From positions 1-24,850 of the forward strand of contig CALLAV010000306.1 of the NCBI GenBank assembly GCA_938001995.1: a stretch of 24,850 nt of DNA. The letters are read 5' to 3'. Shown piece after piece: positions 15,916 through 24,461 of the stretch. Source of the stretch: an uncultured Amylibacter sp. (GTDB lineage: Bacteria > Pseudomonadota > Alphaproteobacteria > Rhodobacterales > Rhodobacteraceae). Under the pieces are notes generated by a model that did not search any database, was not told the origin of the DNA, and saw only the letters and a program-made list of their open reading frames with translations. The stretch's first letter is position 1, and the number at the start of each line of letters is the position of its first letter. The translations under genes were made by a program, and so were the position numbers.

Positions 15916-16117
15916 TGGAACTTCCCTTCACATCCAACTTTTCAAAGCCTTGGGCCGCATTCTGACGTCGCGGTCCCCCATTAATACTTTGTAAAGGTAT
16001 CAACATTCTACAGATTGTGAAGCCTAAAATGCCAACCACTAGGGCTAGTTTACGAAACAATCTTGGGTGGTCAGGCGAAATTGGTTCCAATTTGTGGAAA
16101 ATGTGAGTGCCCTTAGG

Positions 16118-17464
16118 TCACCCCACAATTTTCGCCGCCAAAGAGTTGCGTTCCGAATGCAAAATCTCGGCTTGCACGATCGTTCCCACAAGACTCGGGT
16201 CTGCGTCCATGTGAACGGCATGTAAAAACTCTGATTTACCAATCATTTGACCGTCCATTCGGCCCTTCTTTTCCAACAGCACAGGTAAGGTTTTCCCGAC
16301 CATAGACAGTTGGAAATCCATCTGATGCTCGCTCAAAAGCGCCTGCAAACGGGCCAAACGATCTGTCTTTTCAGCCTCATCGACCTCTGCACGCTCCGCC
16401 GCTGGTGTCCCGGGACGGGGCGAGTATTTGAACGAATAGGCTTGCCCGTAACGCACCTGCCGACACAACTCTAGGGTATCCTGGAAGTCTTCTTCGGTCT
16501 CTCCGGGGAATCCTACGATGAAATCCCCTGACAAAGCGATGTCTGGGCGGGCGGCGCGAATCCGTTCGATCAGCGCCAAATACTCTGACGCTGTGTGCTT
16601 GCGGTTCATGGCCTTCAAAATCTTGTCGCTGCCAGCCTGCACAGGCAAATGCAAATAAGGCATCAGCTTTTCGCACTCCCCGTGGGCCGCGATCAGATCA
16701 TCGTCCATGTCATTGGGGTGGGATGTGGTGAACCGAATGCGTTTCAGCTCATCAATTTTTGACAACTCACGGATCAGCTGGGACAAGCCCCATTCCTTGC
16801 CATCGCGCAAGCCGTGATAGGCATTCACATTTTGCCCAAGCAAATTAATCTCGACCACACCGCGGCTGACCAAGTCCTGCGCTTCTTCCAAAATCTGATC
16901 GACTGGACGCGAAACTTCAGCTCCTCGCGTGTAGGGCACAACGCAGAAATGGCAGAACTTATCGCAGCCTTCTTGAACCGTCAGAAATGCTGATGGCGCA
17001 CGCCGTGCTTTGGGTCCGCGACCGCCTGCTTTGGGCAGATGTTCGAATTTGTCCTCGACAGGAAAGTCCGTATCGACCAGCAATTCGCCACTTCCGACCT
17101 TTGCCTCCATCTCTGGCAGACGGTGGTATGCCTGTGGACCGACCACCAAATCCACCATCGGCTGACGCTTGATGATCTCTTCGCCTTCGGCTTGGGCCAC
17201 GCAGCCTGCAACGCCGATTTTAAGATCGGGGTTCTTATTTTTCAGCGGGCGATACTGCCCAAGCTGTGAATAAATCTTTTCAGCAGCTTTTTCACGGATA
17301 TGACAGGTGTTGAGCAGAATCATATCTGCATCATCAGGCGTGTCAGTTTCCACATAGCCACGCCCACCGAGCGCGGACACCATACGTTCGCTGTCATAGA
17401 CATTCATCTGACAGCCATATGTTTTCACGAACAGTTTTTTAAGCTCTGGTTTCGGGTCAGTCAT
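16118..17464 (-). CDS. miaB: tRNA-2-methylthio-N6-isopentenyladenosine37 synthase
   Basis: A 448-residue radical-SAM methylthiotransferase that converts i6A37 to ms2i6A37 in tRNAs reading UNN codons. The N-terminal MTTase domain has the three auxiliary-cluster cysteines in [21 protein letters not shown] and GCVAQAEGE. The radical-SAM cluster motif is C-x3-C-x2-C in [16 protein letters not shown]. Further landmarks are [19 protein letters not shown] and [14 protein letters not shown] segments, and a C-terminal TRAM domain. Length and motif order are standard. In many proteobacteria miaB directly precedes phoH; here the OmpA-like/lipoprotein cassette stands between them. Confidence 0.98.
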   Translation of the reverse strand: MTDPKPELKKLFVKTYGCQMNVYDSERMVSALGGRGYVETDTPDDADMILLNTCHIREKAAEKIYSQLGQYRPLKNKNPDLKIGVAGCVAQAEGEEIIKRQPMVDLVVGPQAYHRLPEMEAKVGSGELLVDTDFPVEDKFEHLPKAGGRGPKARRAPSAFLTVQEGCDKFCHFCVVPYTRGAEVSRPVDQILEEAQDLVSRGVVEINLLGQNVNAYHGLRDGKEWGLSQLIRELSKIDELKRIRFTTSHPNDMDDDLIAAHGECEKLMPYLHLPVQAGSDKILKAMNRKHTASEYLALIERIRAARPDIALSGDFIVGFPGETEEDFQDTLELCRQVRYGQAYSFKYSPRPGTPAAERAEVDEAEKTDRLARLQALLSEHQMDFQLSMVGKTLPVLLEKKGRMDGQMIGKSEFLHAVHMDADPSLVGTIVQAEILHSERNSLAAKIVG

Positions 17465-17490
17465 GGGTCCATACCGCTAGAACGCGCAAA

Positions 17491-17544
17491 GCCTGCGCAG
17501 ATGCGCAGGCCATACACAAATTCAGCAACTGGGGCAACGGCCCC
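17491..17544 (-). terminator. Two hairpins downstream of the MucR-family gene
   Basis: On the minus strand the first stem is GGGGC / GCCCC with a four-base loop (17544-17531). The second is GCCTGCGCA / TGCGCAGGC with a two-base gap (17510-17491), followed by TTTGCGCG. Both lie between the mucR stop at 17555 and the miaB start at 17464. T runs are poor, so they are weak terminators or mRNA-end structures. Confidence 0.4.
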
Positions 17545-17554
17545 AAGTGGTCTG

Positions 17555-17959
17555 TTACCGATTACGACCCAAGCCACTAGCCTTAGCCAATGCCTGACGC
17601 TTAATCGCATAATTAGGCGCAACCATCGGATAATCCGCACGAAGCCCCCACTTCGCACGGTATTCTTCAGGTGTCAGGTCGTACTTCGTTTTCAAATGCT
17701 TTTTGAGCATCTTAAACGGCTTGCCATCTTCCAAACAAATGATGTGGTCTGGCGTGATACTGTCTTCTACAGAAACAGCTGGTTTCGCGCTCATGGCAAA
17801 GCCGCTACCCCGGCACAGTTCAGCCACTTTGGAATGAACGGTTTCCATGATCGCGCCAATGTCTGAAACGTCAACAGAGTTCCCCTTCAGATACGCAGCA
17901 ACAATCTCTGATGTGTATTTCATCATCTCAGAATCCGCACGGATATCGTCGATTTTCAT
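17555..17959 (-). CDS. MucR/Ros-family transcriptional regulator
   Basis: A 134-residue DNA-binding protein. The N-terminal helix (MKIDDIRADSEMMKYTSEIVAAYLKGNSVD) is the oligomerisation region, and the C-terminal half holds the Ros zinc-finger-like domain: DHIICLEDGKPFKMLKKHLK followed by YDLTPEEYRAKWGL and DYPMVAPNYA. In classical Ros the zinc ligands are C-x2-C ... H-x3/4-H. Here they read Cys75, Asp78, His88, and Lys92/Tyr93 where the last His should be, so the zinc site looks incomplete, as in some Mesorhizobium homologues that fold without metal. MucR proteins act as H-NS-like repressors at AT-rich T-A step sites. The ATG at 17959 follows AGGGGATACT. Confidence 0.93.
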   Translation of the reverse strand: MKIDDIRADSEMMKYTSEIVAAYLKGNSVDVSDIGAIMETVHSKVAELCRGSGFAMSAKPAVSVEDSITPDHIICLEDGKPFKMLKKHLKTKYDLTPEEYRAKWGLRADYPMVAPNYAIKRQALAKASGLGRNR

Positions 17960-18034
17960 AGTATCCCCTACTCTTTCGATCGTCAGGAACCCTACATCCC
18001 TGCTCGTCTGTGTCAGCTAAGAAGCATTAAACTC

Positions 18035-18052
18035 AATTCAAGTGCCTGAATT
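18035..18052. repeat. AT-rich dyad in the mucR upstream gap
   Basis: AATTCA, a six-base spacer and TGAATT form a perfect dyad about 75 bases upstream of the mucR start and 150 bases upstream of the divergent gene at 18202. The 242-base gap is AT-rich compared with its surroundings. It could be an autoregulatory site, but such short dyads also arise by chance in AT-rich DNA. Confidence 0.3.
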
Positions 18053-18201
18053 AAAGAAAATGCGCAGGATATGTATTTTGATTTACTGGCAGATATTTTT
18101 CGACGCAGCACTGCTTGCGATTTATCTGTTTTTGAACCATTTTAACCAAAAAATGATCCTGTGATAGTAATTCACCAGAACAGCACAAAACTGAGGCATT
18201 G

Positions 18202-19062
18202 ATGACAGCTCTCTCTTTAGATGCCTTCTTAAAGGCACATAAAGCAGACATCCCTAAGGGTCCTATTGCGATGATTTTCGCCGAGGACGACGTGGGTCTT
18301 GGGTCCACCATCCGTCATCATGCGCGGATCGGCTTTGCAAATATCCTACTCCTGGCGCGGTCAGACACGGTTTTGCCCGCTGATTGCCAAGAGCTGTGCC
18401 ACCTTATTTCAAATGATCCCTTTAATGAGGTTCCGCTGCACGAAGCAGTAACCAAAGTGAACGAAGCATTTGCGGGCCGCTGGGTCTATTATTGTTACAA
18501 CGCCGAATATCTGCACTTCCCGTTCTGCGAAACCCGCAGCATTGGCGAATTAATCACTTTTATCACCGAAGAACGCCGTGCGTCTGCCTTTACTTATGTG
18601 GTCGATCTTTATGCTTCTGATCTTGATACGAACCCCTACGGCTATTCGCTGGAAAATGCGCATCTGGACGCTTCGGGCTACTATGCCCTGACACGCTGGA
18701 AAGACGGAGAAGTCATGGACCGCCAGCTCTCTATTTATGGCGGTTTGAAATGGCGCTATGAGGAGCATCTTCCTTGGACAAAGCGGCGTATCGACCGTGT
18801 GGCCCTCTTTGAAGCGCGCAAGGGTCTCGTTCTTGATGAAGAACAACTGTTCAACGACGAAGAATATAACACCTTTCAATGCCCGTGGCACAATTCCGTC
18901 ACCATTGCTGTGTGTTCGTTCCGCACGGCAAAGTACCTTAAATCCAACCCAGGCAGTACATTTGATGTAGACAGTTTTGCTTGGGCCAAGTCGGAAAAAT
19001 TCCACTGGAACTCGCAACAGTTAATGGATCTTGGCCTTATGGAACCTGGGCAGTGGTTTTAA
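18202..19062 (+). CDS. Glycosyltransferase-2-like protein with a degenerate DxD region
   Basis: A 286-residue protein that I do not recognise with certainty. The layout resembles the Glyco_tranf_2_4 group. An N-terminal FAEDDVGLGSTIRHHARIGF segment parallels the N-E...l..HH..lG start of those enzymes. YCYNAEYLHFPF stands where D-x-D-E-F-L-v-x-P is expected. A VVDLYASDL strand and a late WHNSVTIAVCSFRTAKYL helix with the HN..T.A..SF.R pattern follow. The metal-binding DxD would then be N-A-E, so activity may be lost or altered. No signal peptide or membrane segment is seen. ATG at 18202 follows GAGG by five bases; a TTG one codon earlier is less likely. It is divergent from mucR. Confidence 0.8.
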   Translation: MTALSLDAFLKAHKADIPKGPIAMIFAEDDVGLGSTIRHHARIGFANILLLARSDTVLPADCQELCHLISNDPFNEVPLHEAVTKVNEAFAGRWVYYCYNAEYLHFPFCETRSIGELITFITEERRASAFTYVVDLYASDLDTNPYGYSLENAHLDASGYYALTRWKDGEVMDRQLSIYGGLKWRYEEHLPWTKRRIDRVALFEARKGLVLDEEQLFNDEEYNTFQCPWHNSVTIAVCSFRTAKYLKSNPGSTFDVDSFAWAKSEKFHWNSQQLMDLGLMEPGQWF

Positions 19063-19081
19063 CACTGACCCTCTCATACAA

Positions 19082-19110
19082 AAAAGGCAGGCCGTGACAG
19101 CCTGCCTTTT
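19082..19110. terminator. Bidirectional intrinsic terminator between convergent genes
   Basis: AAAAGGCAGGC (19082-19092), a seven-base loop, and GCCTGCCTTTT (19100-19110) form a perfect 11-pair stem with A and T runs on both sides. It sits in the 68-base gap between the ends of the glycosyltransferase-like gene and the TadG-like gene and serves both. Confidence 0.88.
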
Positions 19111-19130
19111 CGATGTGAAGGTTAATCCAG

Positions 19131-20693
19131 TTACTGTGTCAGCTTCAGCTTCAGGATCGATGTTGCAATCGCGCTGAACACTTCGGAAATCTGCGTGCCA
19201 TCCGCGTCGTAAAAATGGCTAACACTGCTTGCACAATTGCGCAGTTCTGTTTCTGCCGCGTCGTTTGTTTCAAAGCCGATTGTGTAAACAGTCACACCTT
19301 GGTCAGCAGCAGCGGTACATGAGTCGGACATCAGCGGGTTGGCTTCCCATCCGTTACGGGCTGCGCCGCTAAGGAAGTCGTTGCTTGGCCCTGTGTCTTG
19401 CATTGCAGCCGCAAAATACGTGGTGGACATATGACCCCATGCTTCTGGCCACATCATGCGACGGGAACCAGTGAACCCAGCCAATGTCGTATCCAAGGCC
19501 AAGAAATCAGCACGGGAAATCCAAACATTGTCCGTTGTGTTGAAATAGTCCTGACCGTTTTGAGTTCTCAGGAACAAGATAGGATCGCCACCTGTCTGTG
19601 TCACTTCGTACATCTGCGAAGCGCCAGAGTTGTACTGCGCACCAAGGCGGAATTCAGTGGTGTTTGCACCGTCGCTCATCATTACGATGATCTTGTTTGT
19701 GTCCTCGTCGCCATATGCAACTGGCAAACGTGTCAGACCAGAGTTTACCTCACCATCAATGATCAGATTGTCCACAACTGGCTGGAATTCTGGGTCCAGC
19801 AGGGCCAAACCCCACTTGATACCAACGTGGCCCGCTGTGTTACCCGCAGCTTGCAGGCTGTCGATCTTGGCATGCAGCTGCGCTTCGTTGTCAGCGTAAG
19901 GCATGATTTCGAAATAGCCTTCGTCGTTGCAAGAAGACGATGCAAGGTGCGCGCTGTTCAAACCACCATAATAGCTGGTGAAGACCGCTTGAGCATGGCT
20001 TTCGTCAGGGTCGATTGCTGCTTGCGCAAAAGAGTCATCTTCGAAGTCCAAGCAAGTCGTGTAGTCATGCGTTTGGTTAACGTTGATCGCCTTGAACAAC
20101 TCACGGCTCGGCGCTGTGTTGCTGTTGAAAGGGATGATGGAGATAGACACGCTGTGCGCTTCAACATCCGTTAACATCGTTGTAACAAACTCTTTGGCTG
20201 CCTTTTTCAGGTTAACCAAACGGTTGTTGGACCCCATAGAACCAGACACGTCCAGAACCAAAGAAATCTCTAGGTTGGACCGTTGTTCCTGTGCAGCGCT
20301 GCGTGCACGTGCGGACAATTTGTTCACACCTGCCATGGACAGAAACCACATCGGCACATCAGAATGCGCAGATGCTGACACGCGGCGGGAATAATCAGCC
20401 ACAGATGAATCAACGCTGATTTCGAACTCTTCGTTCATCACAACACGAGACATGAAATCTTCGACAACAACGCTTGGATCGCGCTCTTGCTTTAGGGACG
20501 CTGCAGCAATCACCGCGCGGTCCAGGTTATACTGTAGTGTAGAACGCGTGTTTTCGTAGCGTGCCAAGTCAATTGCAGCGCCACCAACCATCATCATGAT
20601 CGCGAAAACAACCATTACGAAAACGATGATTGAACCGTTTTCATCACGATTAAACTCAGATTTCGTCATCTTGTTTTTCAGGGATGCCAACAT
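19131..20693 (-). CDS. TadG-like pilus-assembly protein with von Willebrand factor A domain
   Basis: A 520-residue protein with a TadE/TadG-type N-terminus: a short basic segment, DENGSI, and one membrane helix at about residues 20-43. A von Willebrand A domain starts near residue 143 with the metal-site motif DVSGSMGS (148-155), and MSDGAN lies further on. The C-terminus VYTIGFETNDAAE ... LRNCASS ... FYDADG ... ILKLKLTQ is common in TadG-related proteins. Family members help Flp/Tad pilus assembly or adhesion and project into the periplasm or beyond. Start at 20693 is set by GAGGAGG seven bases upstream; the frame runs 15 codons further without a ribosome site. No other tad gene lies in the window. 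Confidence 0.9.
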   Translation of the reverse strand: MLASLKNKMTKSEFNRDENGSIIVFVMVVFAIMMMVGGAAIDLARYENTRSTLQYNLDRAVIAAASLKQERDPSVVVEDFMSRVVMNEEFEISVDSSVADYSRRVSASAHSDVPMWFLSMAGVNKLSARARSAAQEQRSNLEISLVLDVSGSMGSNNRLVNLKKAAKEFVTTMLTDVEAHSVSISIIPFNSNTAPSRELFKAINVNQTHDYTTCLDFEDDSFAQAAIDPDESHAQAVFTSYYGGLNSAHLASSSCNDEGYFEIMPYADNEAQLHAKIDSLQAAGNTAGHVGIKWGLALLDPEFQPVVDNLIIDGEVNSGLTRLPVAYGDEDTNKIIVMMSDGANTTEFRLGAQYNSGASQMYEVTQTGGDPILFLRTQNGQDYFNTTDNVWISRADFLALDTTLAGFTGSRRMMWPEAWGHMSTTYFAAAMQDTGPSNDFLSGAARNGWEANPLMSDSCTAAADQGVTVYTIGFETNDAAETELRNCASSVSHFYDADGTQISEVFSAIATSILKLKLTQ

Positions 20694-21074
20694 AATGGCC
20701 TCCTCCTCACTCGTTACTAAATACACTCGGGCGAACACACTTTGCCCTACTCAGCGCCTGTTTTACGCCACATTGTGTCCAAAGATTATCCGTAAAATTA
20801 GAAACAATTGGTGTTGAGTTCGGAAATAACGGGTAAAAACGTGCAGAGATTAGCCGGTTTCATCTCGCAAGATACTGTAAATAATTACTTTTTCCAAAAC
20901 AGAGACAGTTTCCAGATCTCGCTGCGAATAGAGGCGTTAGGGCAAAACGCCACAAAGATGCCATAATTCAACCCCGATTTGCCCAAAAACCGCAATCAAA
21001 ACGCCCGACTATTCAATGAAAAAGGCCCATTTCGCCCCAATAACGGCGCAAACTCTGTACTTATTGTCAGTTTC
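20694..21074. other. Noncoding gap between the TadG-like gene and irr
   Basis: No gene is supported in these 381 bases. The part next to 20693 must hold the promoter and the GAGGAGG ribosome site of the TadG-like gene. A weak hairpin, GGCGTT (20933-20938) and AACGCC (20946-20951), and the palindrome TTCTTAAGAA just beyond the irr stop were seen; neither has a convincing T run. The stretch is AT-rich, which is compatible with regulation by a MucR- or H-NS-like protein, but nothing specific shows this. Confidence 0.4.
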
Positions 21075-21515
21075 TTAAGAAGTTTGGTCTTTGCACACGC
21101 GAATTACGACATCCACGCGGGACACAGATGCGCCCTCAGGGGCTTCTGGCTCTTTGGCGAAGGCAACCGCCGATTTTGGTGCATCGGTTAATTCGCCAGT
21201 GGCTTCCCAATAGTAGTGCGGATGTTCATCTACACGTGTATCGAAATAGGAACGATGCCCATCAACGGTGACTTCGTTCATCAAACCCGCGTCACAAAAC
21301 GCACGAAGGGTATTATACACGGTGGCAAGGGACACCTGCGCACCTGTATCAGATGCCGCAGCAAACAGGCTCTCGGCGGTGACGTGACGGTTGCGACCAT
21401 CACCCACCAACAGCTCCGCCAAAGCCAGACGTTGCTTTGTCGGGCGCACTTCGGCGCTGTTCAACCAGTCACGACCGAGATCGTTCGGTGCTGAATTTGC
21501 TGCGTTAAGGGGCAT
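21075..21515 (-). CDS. irr: Fur-family iron response regulator Irr
   Basis: A 146-residue Fur-superfamily repressor. The winged-helix part carries RPTKQRLALAELL, HVTAESLF and SLATVYNTLRAFCDAGL, the standard Fur recognition-helix region. The hinge GHRSYFDTRVDEHPHYYWE replaces the metal-binding HHDH...C-x2-C pattern of true Fur; no C-x2-C motifs are present, which points to Irr. The HxH pair (His98, His100) is the place of heme sensing known in Irr. Irr links haem status to iron-gene control in alphaproteobacteria. The longest frame begins at 21620, but the ATG at 21515 with AGAGG six bases upstream fits the family. It is divergent from fabA, a recurring arrangement in Rhodobacterales. Confidence 0.92.
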   Translation of the reverse strand: MPLNAANSAPNDLGRDWLNSAEVRPTKQRLALAELLVGDGRNRHVTAESLFAAASDTGAQVSLATVYNTLRAFCDAGLMNEVTVDGHRSYFDTRVDEHPHYYWEATGELTDAPKSAVAFAKEPEAPEGASVSRVDVVIRVCKDQTS

Positions 21516-21722
21516 TCGTACCTCTGAGAGCGTTGCTAACGGGGGGAATATGCCCCGAATCCGTTCAATTCGCAAATGCAAAAGTATCGCAGGCCGTTTG
21601 TGACAGGATCCCCGTGTCATTTGAGTATTTTCTTTTTGATTTCAGAATGATCCACCCATGTTGTCGCGTTAACCTTTGCATATAGGTCGGAAGGTCGCGT
21701 TGCGGCCGCATACGTTGTTCTC

Positions 21723-21750
21723 TTGCCAGCCATAACGCCGCAATGATAGT
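21723..21750 (+). promoter_or_regulatory. Candidate promoter for fabA
   Basis: TTGCCA (21723-21728) and GATAGT (21745-21750) are 16 bases apart, five and four of six consensus matches, ending about 40 bases before the fabA start. This is the best-spaced pair seen by eye in the 273-base irr-fabA gap; the rest of the gap shows only a small GGGG/CCCC hairpin near irr. Confidence 0.3.
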
Positions 21751-21788
21751 CACATGAAAATACAACACGCAGTAAGGATCAGGCCCCC

Positions 21789-22295
21789 ATGTCAGATAGA
21801 CCCACCAGCTTTGGTTATGATGACCTCATCAAATGTGCCCAAGGCGAAATGTTCGGCCCCGGAAACGCACAACTCCCTATGCCGCCGATGTTGATGATGG
21901 ATCGTATCACAGAAATCTCCGCCGATGGCGGCTCCGCTGGCAAAGGCCATGTGGTCGCCGAATTTGATATCAAACCCGACCTTTGGTTCTTTGACTGCCA
22001 CTTCCCTGGCAACCCGATTATGCCTGGGTGCCTGGGGCTCGATGGTTTGTGGCAGTTGACCGGTTTTAACCTTGGCTGGCGCGGCATGCTTGGTCGGGGT
22101 ATGGCGCTGGGCGTGGGCGAAGTCAAACTCACTGGCATGGTTAAACCAGATCGCAAGATGTTGACCTACCACGTGGATTTCACCCGCGTCATTGATCGCA
22201 AGATCAAAGTAGGCGTTGCAAACGGACAGGTTTTCGCCGACGGCGATCCCATCTATACTGTCACTGACATGAAAGTTGGCCTGTCAGACGCCTGA
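21789..22295 (+). CDS. fabA: 3-hydroxydecanoyl-ACP dehydratase/isomerase
   Basis: A 168-residue hot-dog-fold enzyme that dehydrates 3-hydroxydecanoyl-ACP and isomerises trans-2 to cis-3-decenoyl-ACP, the branch point to unsaturated fatty acids. The active-site His71 is in [14 protein letters not shown] and Asp85 in [10 protein letters not shown], the pair that distinguishes FabA from FabZ. The N-terminal [12 protein letters not shown] and C-terminal [15 protein letters not shown] are typical. AAGGA precedes the ATG at 21789. It is followed by fabB after 32 bases; together they form the anaerobic unsaturated fatty acid pair. Confidence 0.98.
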   Translation: MSDRPTSFGYDDLIKCAQGEMFGPGNAQLPMPPMLMMDRITEISADGGSAGKGHVVAEFDIKPDLWFFDCHFPGNPIMPGCLGLDGLWQLTGFNLGWRGMLGRGMALGVGEVKLTGMVKPDRKMLTYHVDFTRVIDRKIKVGVANGQVFADGDPIYTVTDMKVGLSDA

Positions 22296-22327
22296 CCCCA
22301 ACACAATTTTCAAAATAGGAGAGCGCT

Positions 22328-23557
22328 ATGCGTCGTGTCGTCGTTACAGGTCTCGGAATCGTATCATCCATTGGCAACTCCGCCGAAGAGGTCACAGCCT
22401 CATTGAAATCGGGCAAATCAGGCATCGTTGCCGCGCCCGAATATGTGGAACACGGCTTTCGCAGCCAGATCCACGGCAAAGTGAACATCGACCCTGCAGA
22501 ACATATCGACAAACGCACGCTGCGTTTCATGGGTCCAGGGTCTGCCTACGCTCACATCGCCATGCAACAGGCGATTGCGGATGCGGGGCTAAACGAGGAT
22601 CAAATCTCTAACATCCGCACGGGTTTGATTGCGGGTTCTGGTGGTCCGTCTACGTCCGCCATGTTCGCAGCTCATCAAACGGTGATCGAAAAGGGTGCGC
22701 CCAAACGCATTGGGCCGTTTGCCGTTCCAAAATGCATGGGCTCCACTGTGTCCGCGAACTTGGCCACCGCGTTCAAGATCAAGGGCATCAACTACTCCAT
22801 CACCTCGGCTTGTTCAACGTCCCTGCACTGTATCGGCTCTGCATCTGAACAGATCATGATGGGCAAACAGGACATCATGTTTGCTGGCGGCGGTGAAGAG
22901 CTCGACTGGACCCTGTCCTGTCTGTTCGACGCAATGGGGGCCATGTCCTCGAAATACAACGACACCCCAGAACTCGCCTCCCGCGCTTTTGATGCGGACC
23001 GCGACGGCTTTGTCATCGGCGGCGGCGGCGGTATGCTCGTGCTCGAAAGCCTAGAACACGCACAGGCGCGCGGCGCAAAAATCTATGCCGAAGTCACAGG
23101 CTTTGGCGCAACATCCGACGGCCACGATATGGTCGCCCCTTCGGGCGAAGGCGGCGAACGCGCCATGCGCCTCGCCACATCGACCCTGCCAGAGGGGCGC
23201 AAGGTCAGCTACATCAACGCCCACGGCACATCTACACCCGTTGGCGATGTGGGCGAAGTTGAAGCCGTCCGCCGTGTGTTCTGCGAAGGCACAACACCGC
23301 CCATCAGCTCCACCAAATCCATGACAGGTCACGCACAAGGCGCAACTGGCGCGATGGAGGCCATCTTCTGCCTTTTGATGTTGGAACACGATTTCATTAC
23401 ACCATCGATCAACGTACAAACCCTCGACCCCGCAATTAACGAGGGCGAGATTGCAACTGAACTGGTGGAAAATGCGGGCCTAGATTCCGTCATGACAAAC
23501 TCCTTCGGGTTTGGTGGCACAAACGGCTCTATGATTATGAGCAAATTTAAAGACTAA
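22328..23557 (+). CDS. fabB: 3-oxoacyl-ACP synthase I
   Basis: A 409-residue thiolase-fold condensing enzyme that elongates cis-3-decenoyl-ACP and other acyl-ACPs with malonyl-ACP. The catalytic triad is Cys162 ([11 protein letters not shown]), His299 ([11 protein letters not shown]) and His335 ([13 protein letters not shown]). The N-terminus [16 protein letters not shown] and the C-terminal [13 protein letters not shown] are classical. Start ATG at 22328 follows AGGAGAGCGCT. It sits between fabA and fabI with short gaps on the same strand, consistent with one operon. Length matches E. coli FabB. Confidence 0.98.
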   Translation: MRRVVVTGLGIVSSIGNSAEEVTASLKSGKSGIVAAPEYVEHGFRSQIHGKVNIDPAEHIDKRTLRFMGPGSAYAHIAMQQAIADAGLNEDQISNIRTGLIAGSGGPSTSAMFAAHQTVIEKGAPKRIGPFAVPKCMGSTVSANLATAFKIKGINYSITSACSTSLHCIGSASEQIMMGKQDIMFAGGGEELDWTLSCLFDAMGAMSSKYNDTPELASRAFDADRDGFVIGGGGGMLVLESLEHAQARGAKIYAEVTGFGATSDGHDMVAPSGEGGERAMRLATSTLPEGRKVSYINAHGTSTPVGDVGEVEAVRRVFCEGTTPPISSTKSMTGHAQGATGAMEAIFCLLMLEHDFITPSINVQTLDPAINEGEIATELVENAGLDSVMTNSFGFGGTNGSMIMSKFKD

Positions 23558-23576
23558 ACACTTTTTGGGGGACACC

Positions 23577-24365
23577 ATGACAGGACAACTCGCAGGGAAA
23601 CGTGGCCTCGTCATCGGCGTCGCTAATGAGAAATCAATCGCTTGGGGCATTGCCAAGGCGGCCGCAGATGCAGGGGCGGAACTGGCGTTTACGTATCAGG
23701 CTGAAAACCTTGGCCGCCGCGTTGTTCCACTGGCGGAATCTGTTGGCTCTGACATGGTGTTGCAAGCAGACGTGTTGGACGAAGCATCCCTTGACCAACT
23801 GTTTGCCACCCTCAAAGAAAAATGGGGGTCGTTCGATTTTCTGATCCACGCCGTGGCTTATTCAGACAAAGACGAACTGACAGGGCGCTTTATCAACACG
23901 ACGCGCAGAAACTTCCTCAACTCAATGGATATCTCCTGTTATTCACTGATTGATTTGGCGAAACGCGCAGCCCCTTTGATGAACAAAGGCGGCACGATCC
24001 TGACCCTCACATTCCAAGGCGCGACCAGCGTTATGCCCAACTACAACGTCATGGGCGTGGCCAAAGCGGCACTCGAATCCGCCGTGCGCTACCTTGCCAA
24101 TGACCTTGGTCCAGACGGCATCCGTGTCAACGCCATCAGCCCCGGCCCCATGCGCACTCTCGCGGGTGCAGCCATCGGTGGCGCACGCAAAACCTACCGC
24201 GCAACCGAGGCAAACGCCCCGCTGCGCAGCAACGCGACGCTCGAAGCAGTCGGTGGCACAGCCGTGTATCTGGCATCGGATGCGGGTGCGTTCACTACGG
24301 GCGAGATCATCTTTGTGGATGGGGGCTACCACGCGATTGGTATGGCCCAGCCCGAGAATTTGTAA
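23577..24365 (+). CDS. fabI: Enoyl-ACP reductase (NADH)
   Basis: A 262-residue short-chain dehydrogenase-type enzyme that reduces trans-2-enoyl-ACP, the last step of each fatty acid elongation cycle. The nucleotide-binding GVANEKSIAWGIA loop is specific to FabI. The catalytic Y-x6-K is Tyr156-Lys163 in PNYNVMGVAKAALE. Where E. coli FabI has Tyr146 this protein has Phe146 (TLTFQGAT), as InhA does. SPGPMRTLAGAAI follows as the mobile substrate loop. The ATG at 23577 after TTGGGGGACACC is preferred to a TTG four codons earlier. It ends the fabA-fabB-fabI series and is followed by an intrinsic terminator. Confidence 0.97.
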   Translation: MTGQLAGKRGLVIGVANEKSIAWGIAKAAADAGAELAFTYQAENLGRRVVPLAESVGSDMVLQADVLDEASLDQLFATLKEKWGSFDFLIHAVAYSDKDELTGRFINTTRRNFLNSMDISCYSLIDLAKRAAPLMNKGGTILTLTFQGATSVMPNYNVMGVAKAALESAVRYLANDLGPDGIRVNAISPGPMRTLAGAAIGGARKTYRATEANAPLRSNATLEAVGGTAVYLASDAGAFTTGEIIFVDGGYHAIGMAQPENL

Positions 24366-24419
24366 CCAAGGGCCATATGGCTTGGGGCCGCGTTCCATTG
24401 CATCTTTAATCGAGAATGG

Positions 24420-24440
24420 GACCCCTTCGAGGGTCTTTTT
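24420..24440 (+). terminator. Intrinsic terminator after fabI
   Basis: GACCC (24420-24424), a CTTCGA loop and GGGTC (24431-24435) are followed by TTTTT. The stem is five pairs, extended by partial pairing outside, and the T run is clean. It lies about 55 bases beyond the fabI stop. Confidence 0.75.
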
Positions 24441-24461
24441 CTTATCGGCATTCGGCCATTT

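Noticed and set aside
15908..16090. Sixty-codon minus-strand frame with one hydrophobic segment overlapping the start of the OmpA-like gene
   Set aside because: It needs a TTG start with no ribosome site. The overlap with the GTG start is suggestive of coupling, but there is no other support, so it is left as a possibility only.
18051..18311. Minus-strand frame of 86 codons between mucR and the glycosyltransferase-like gene
   Set aside because: It overlaps the supported plus-strand start region and has no ribosome site or similarity pattern.
20933..20951. GGCGTT/AACGCC hairpin as an irr terminator
   Set aside because: It lies more than 120 bases past the irr stop and lacks a T run.
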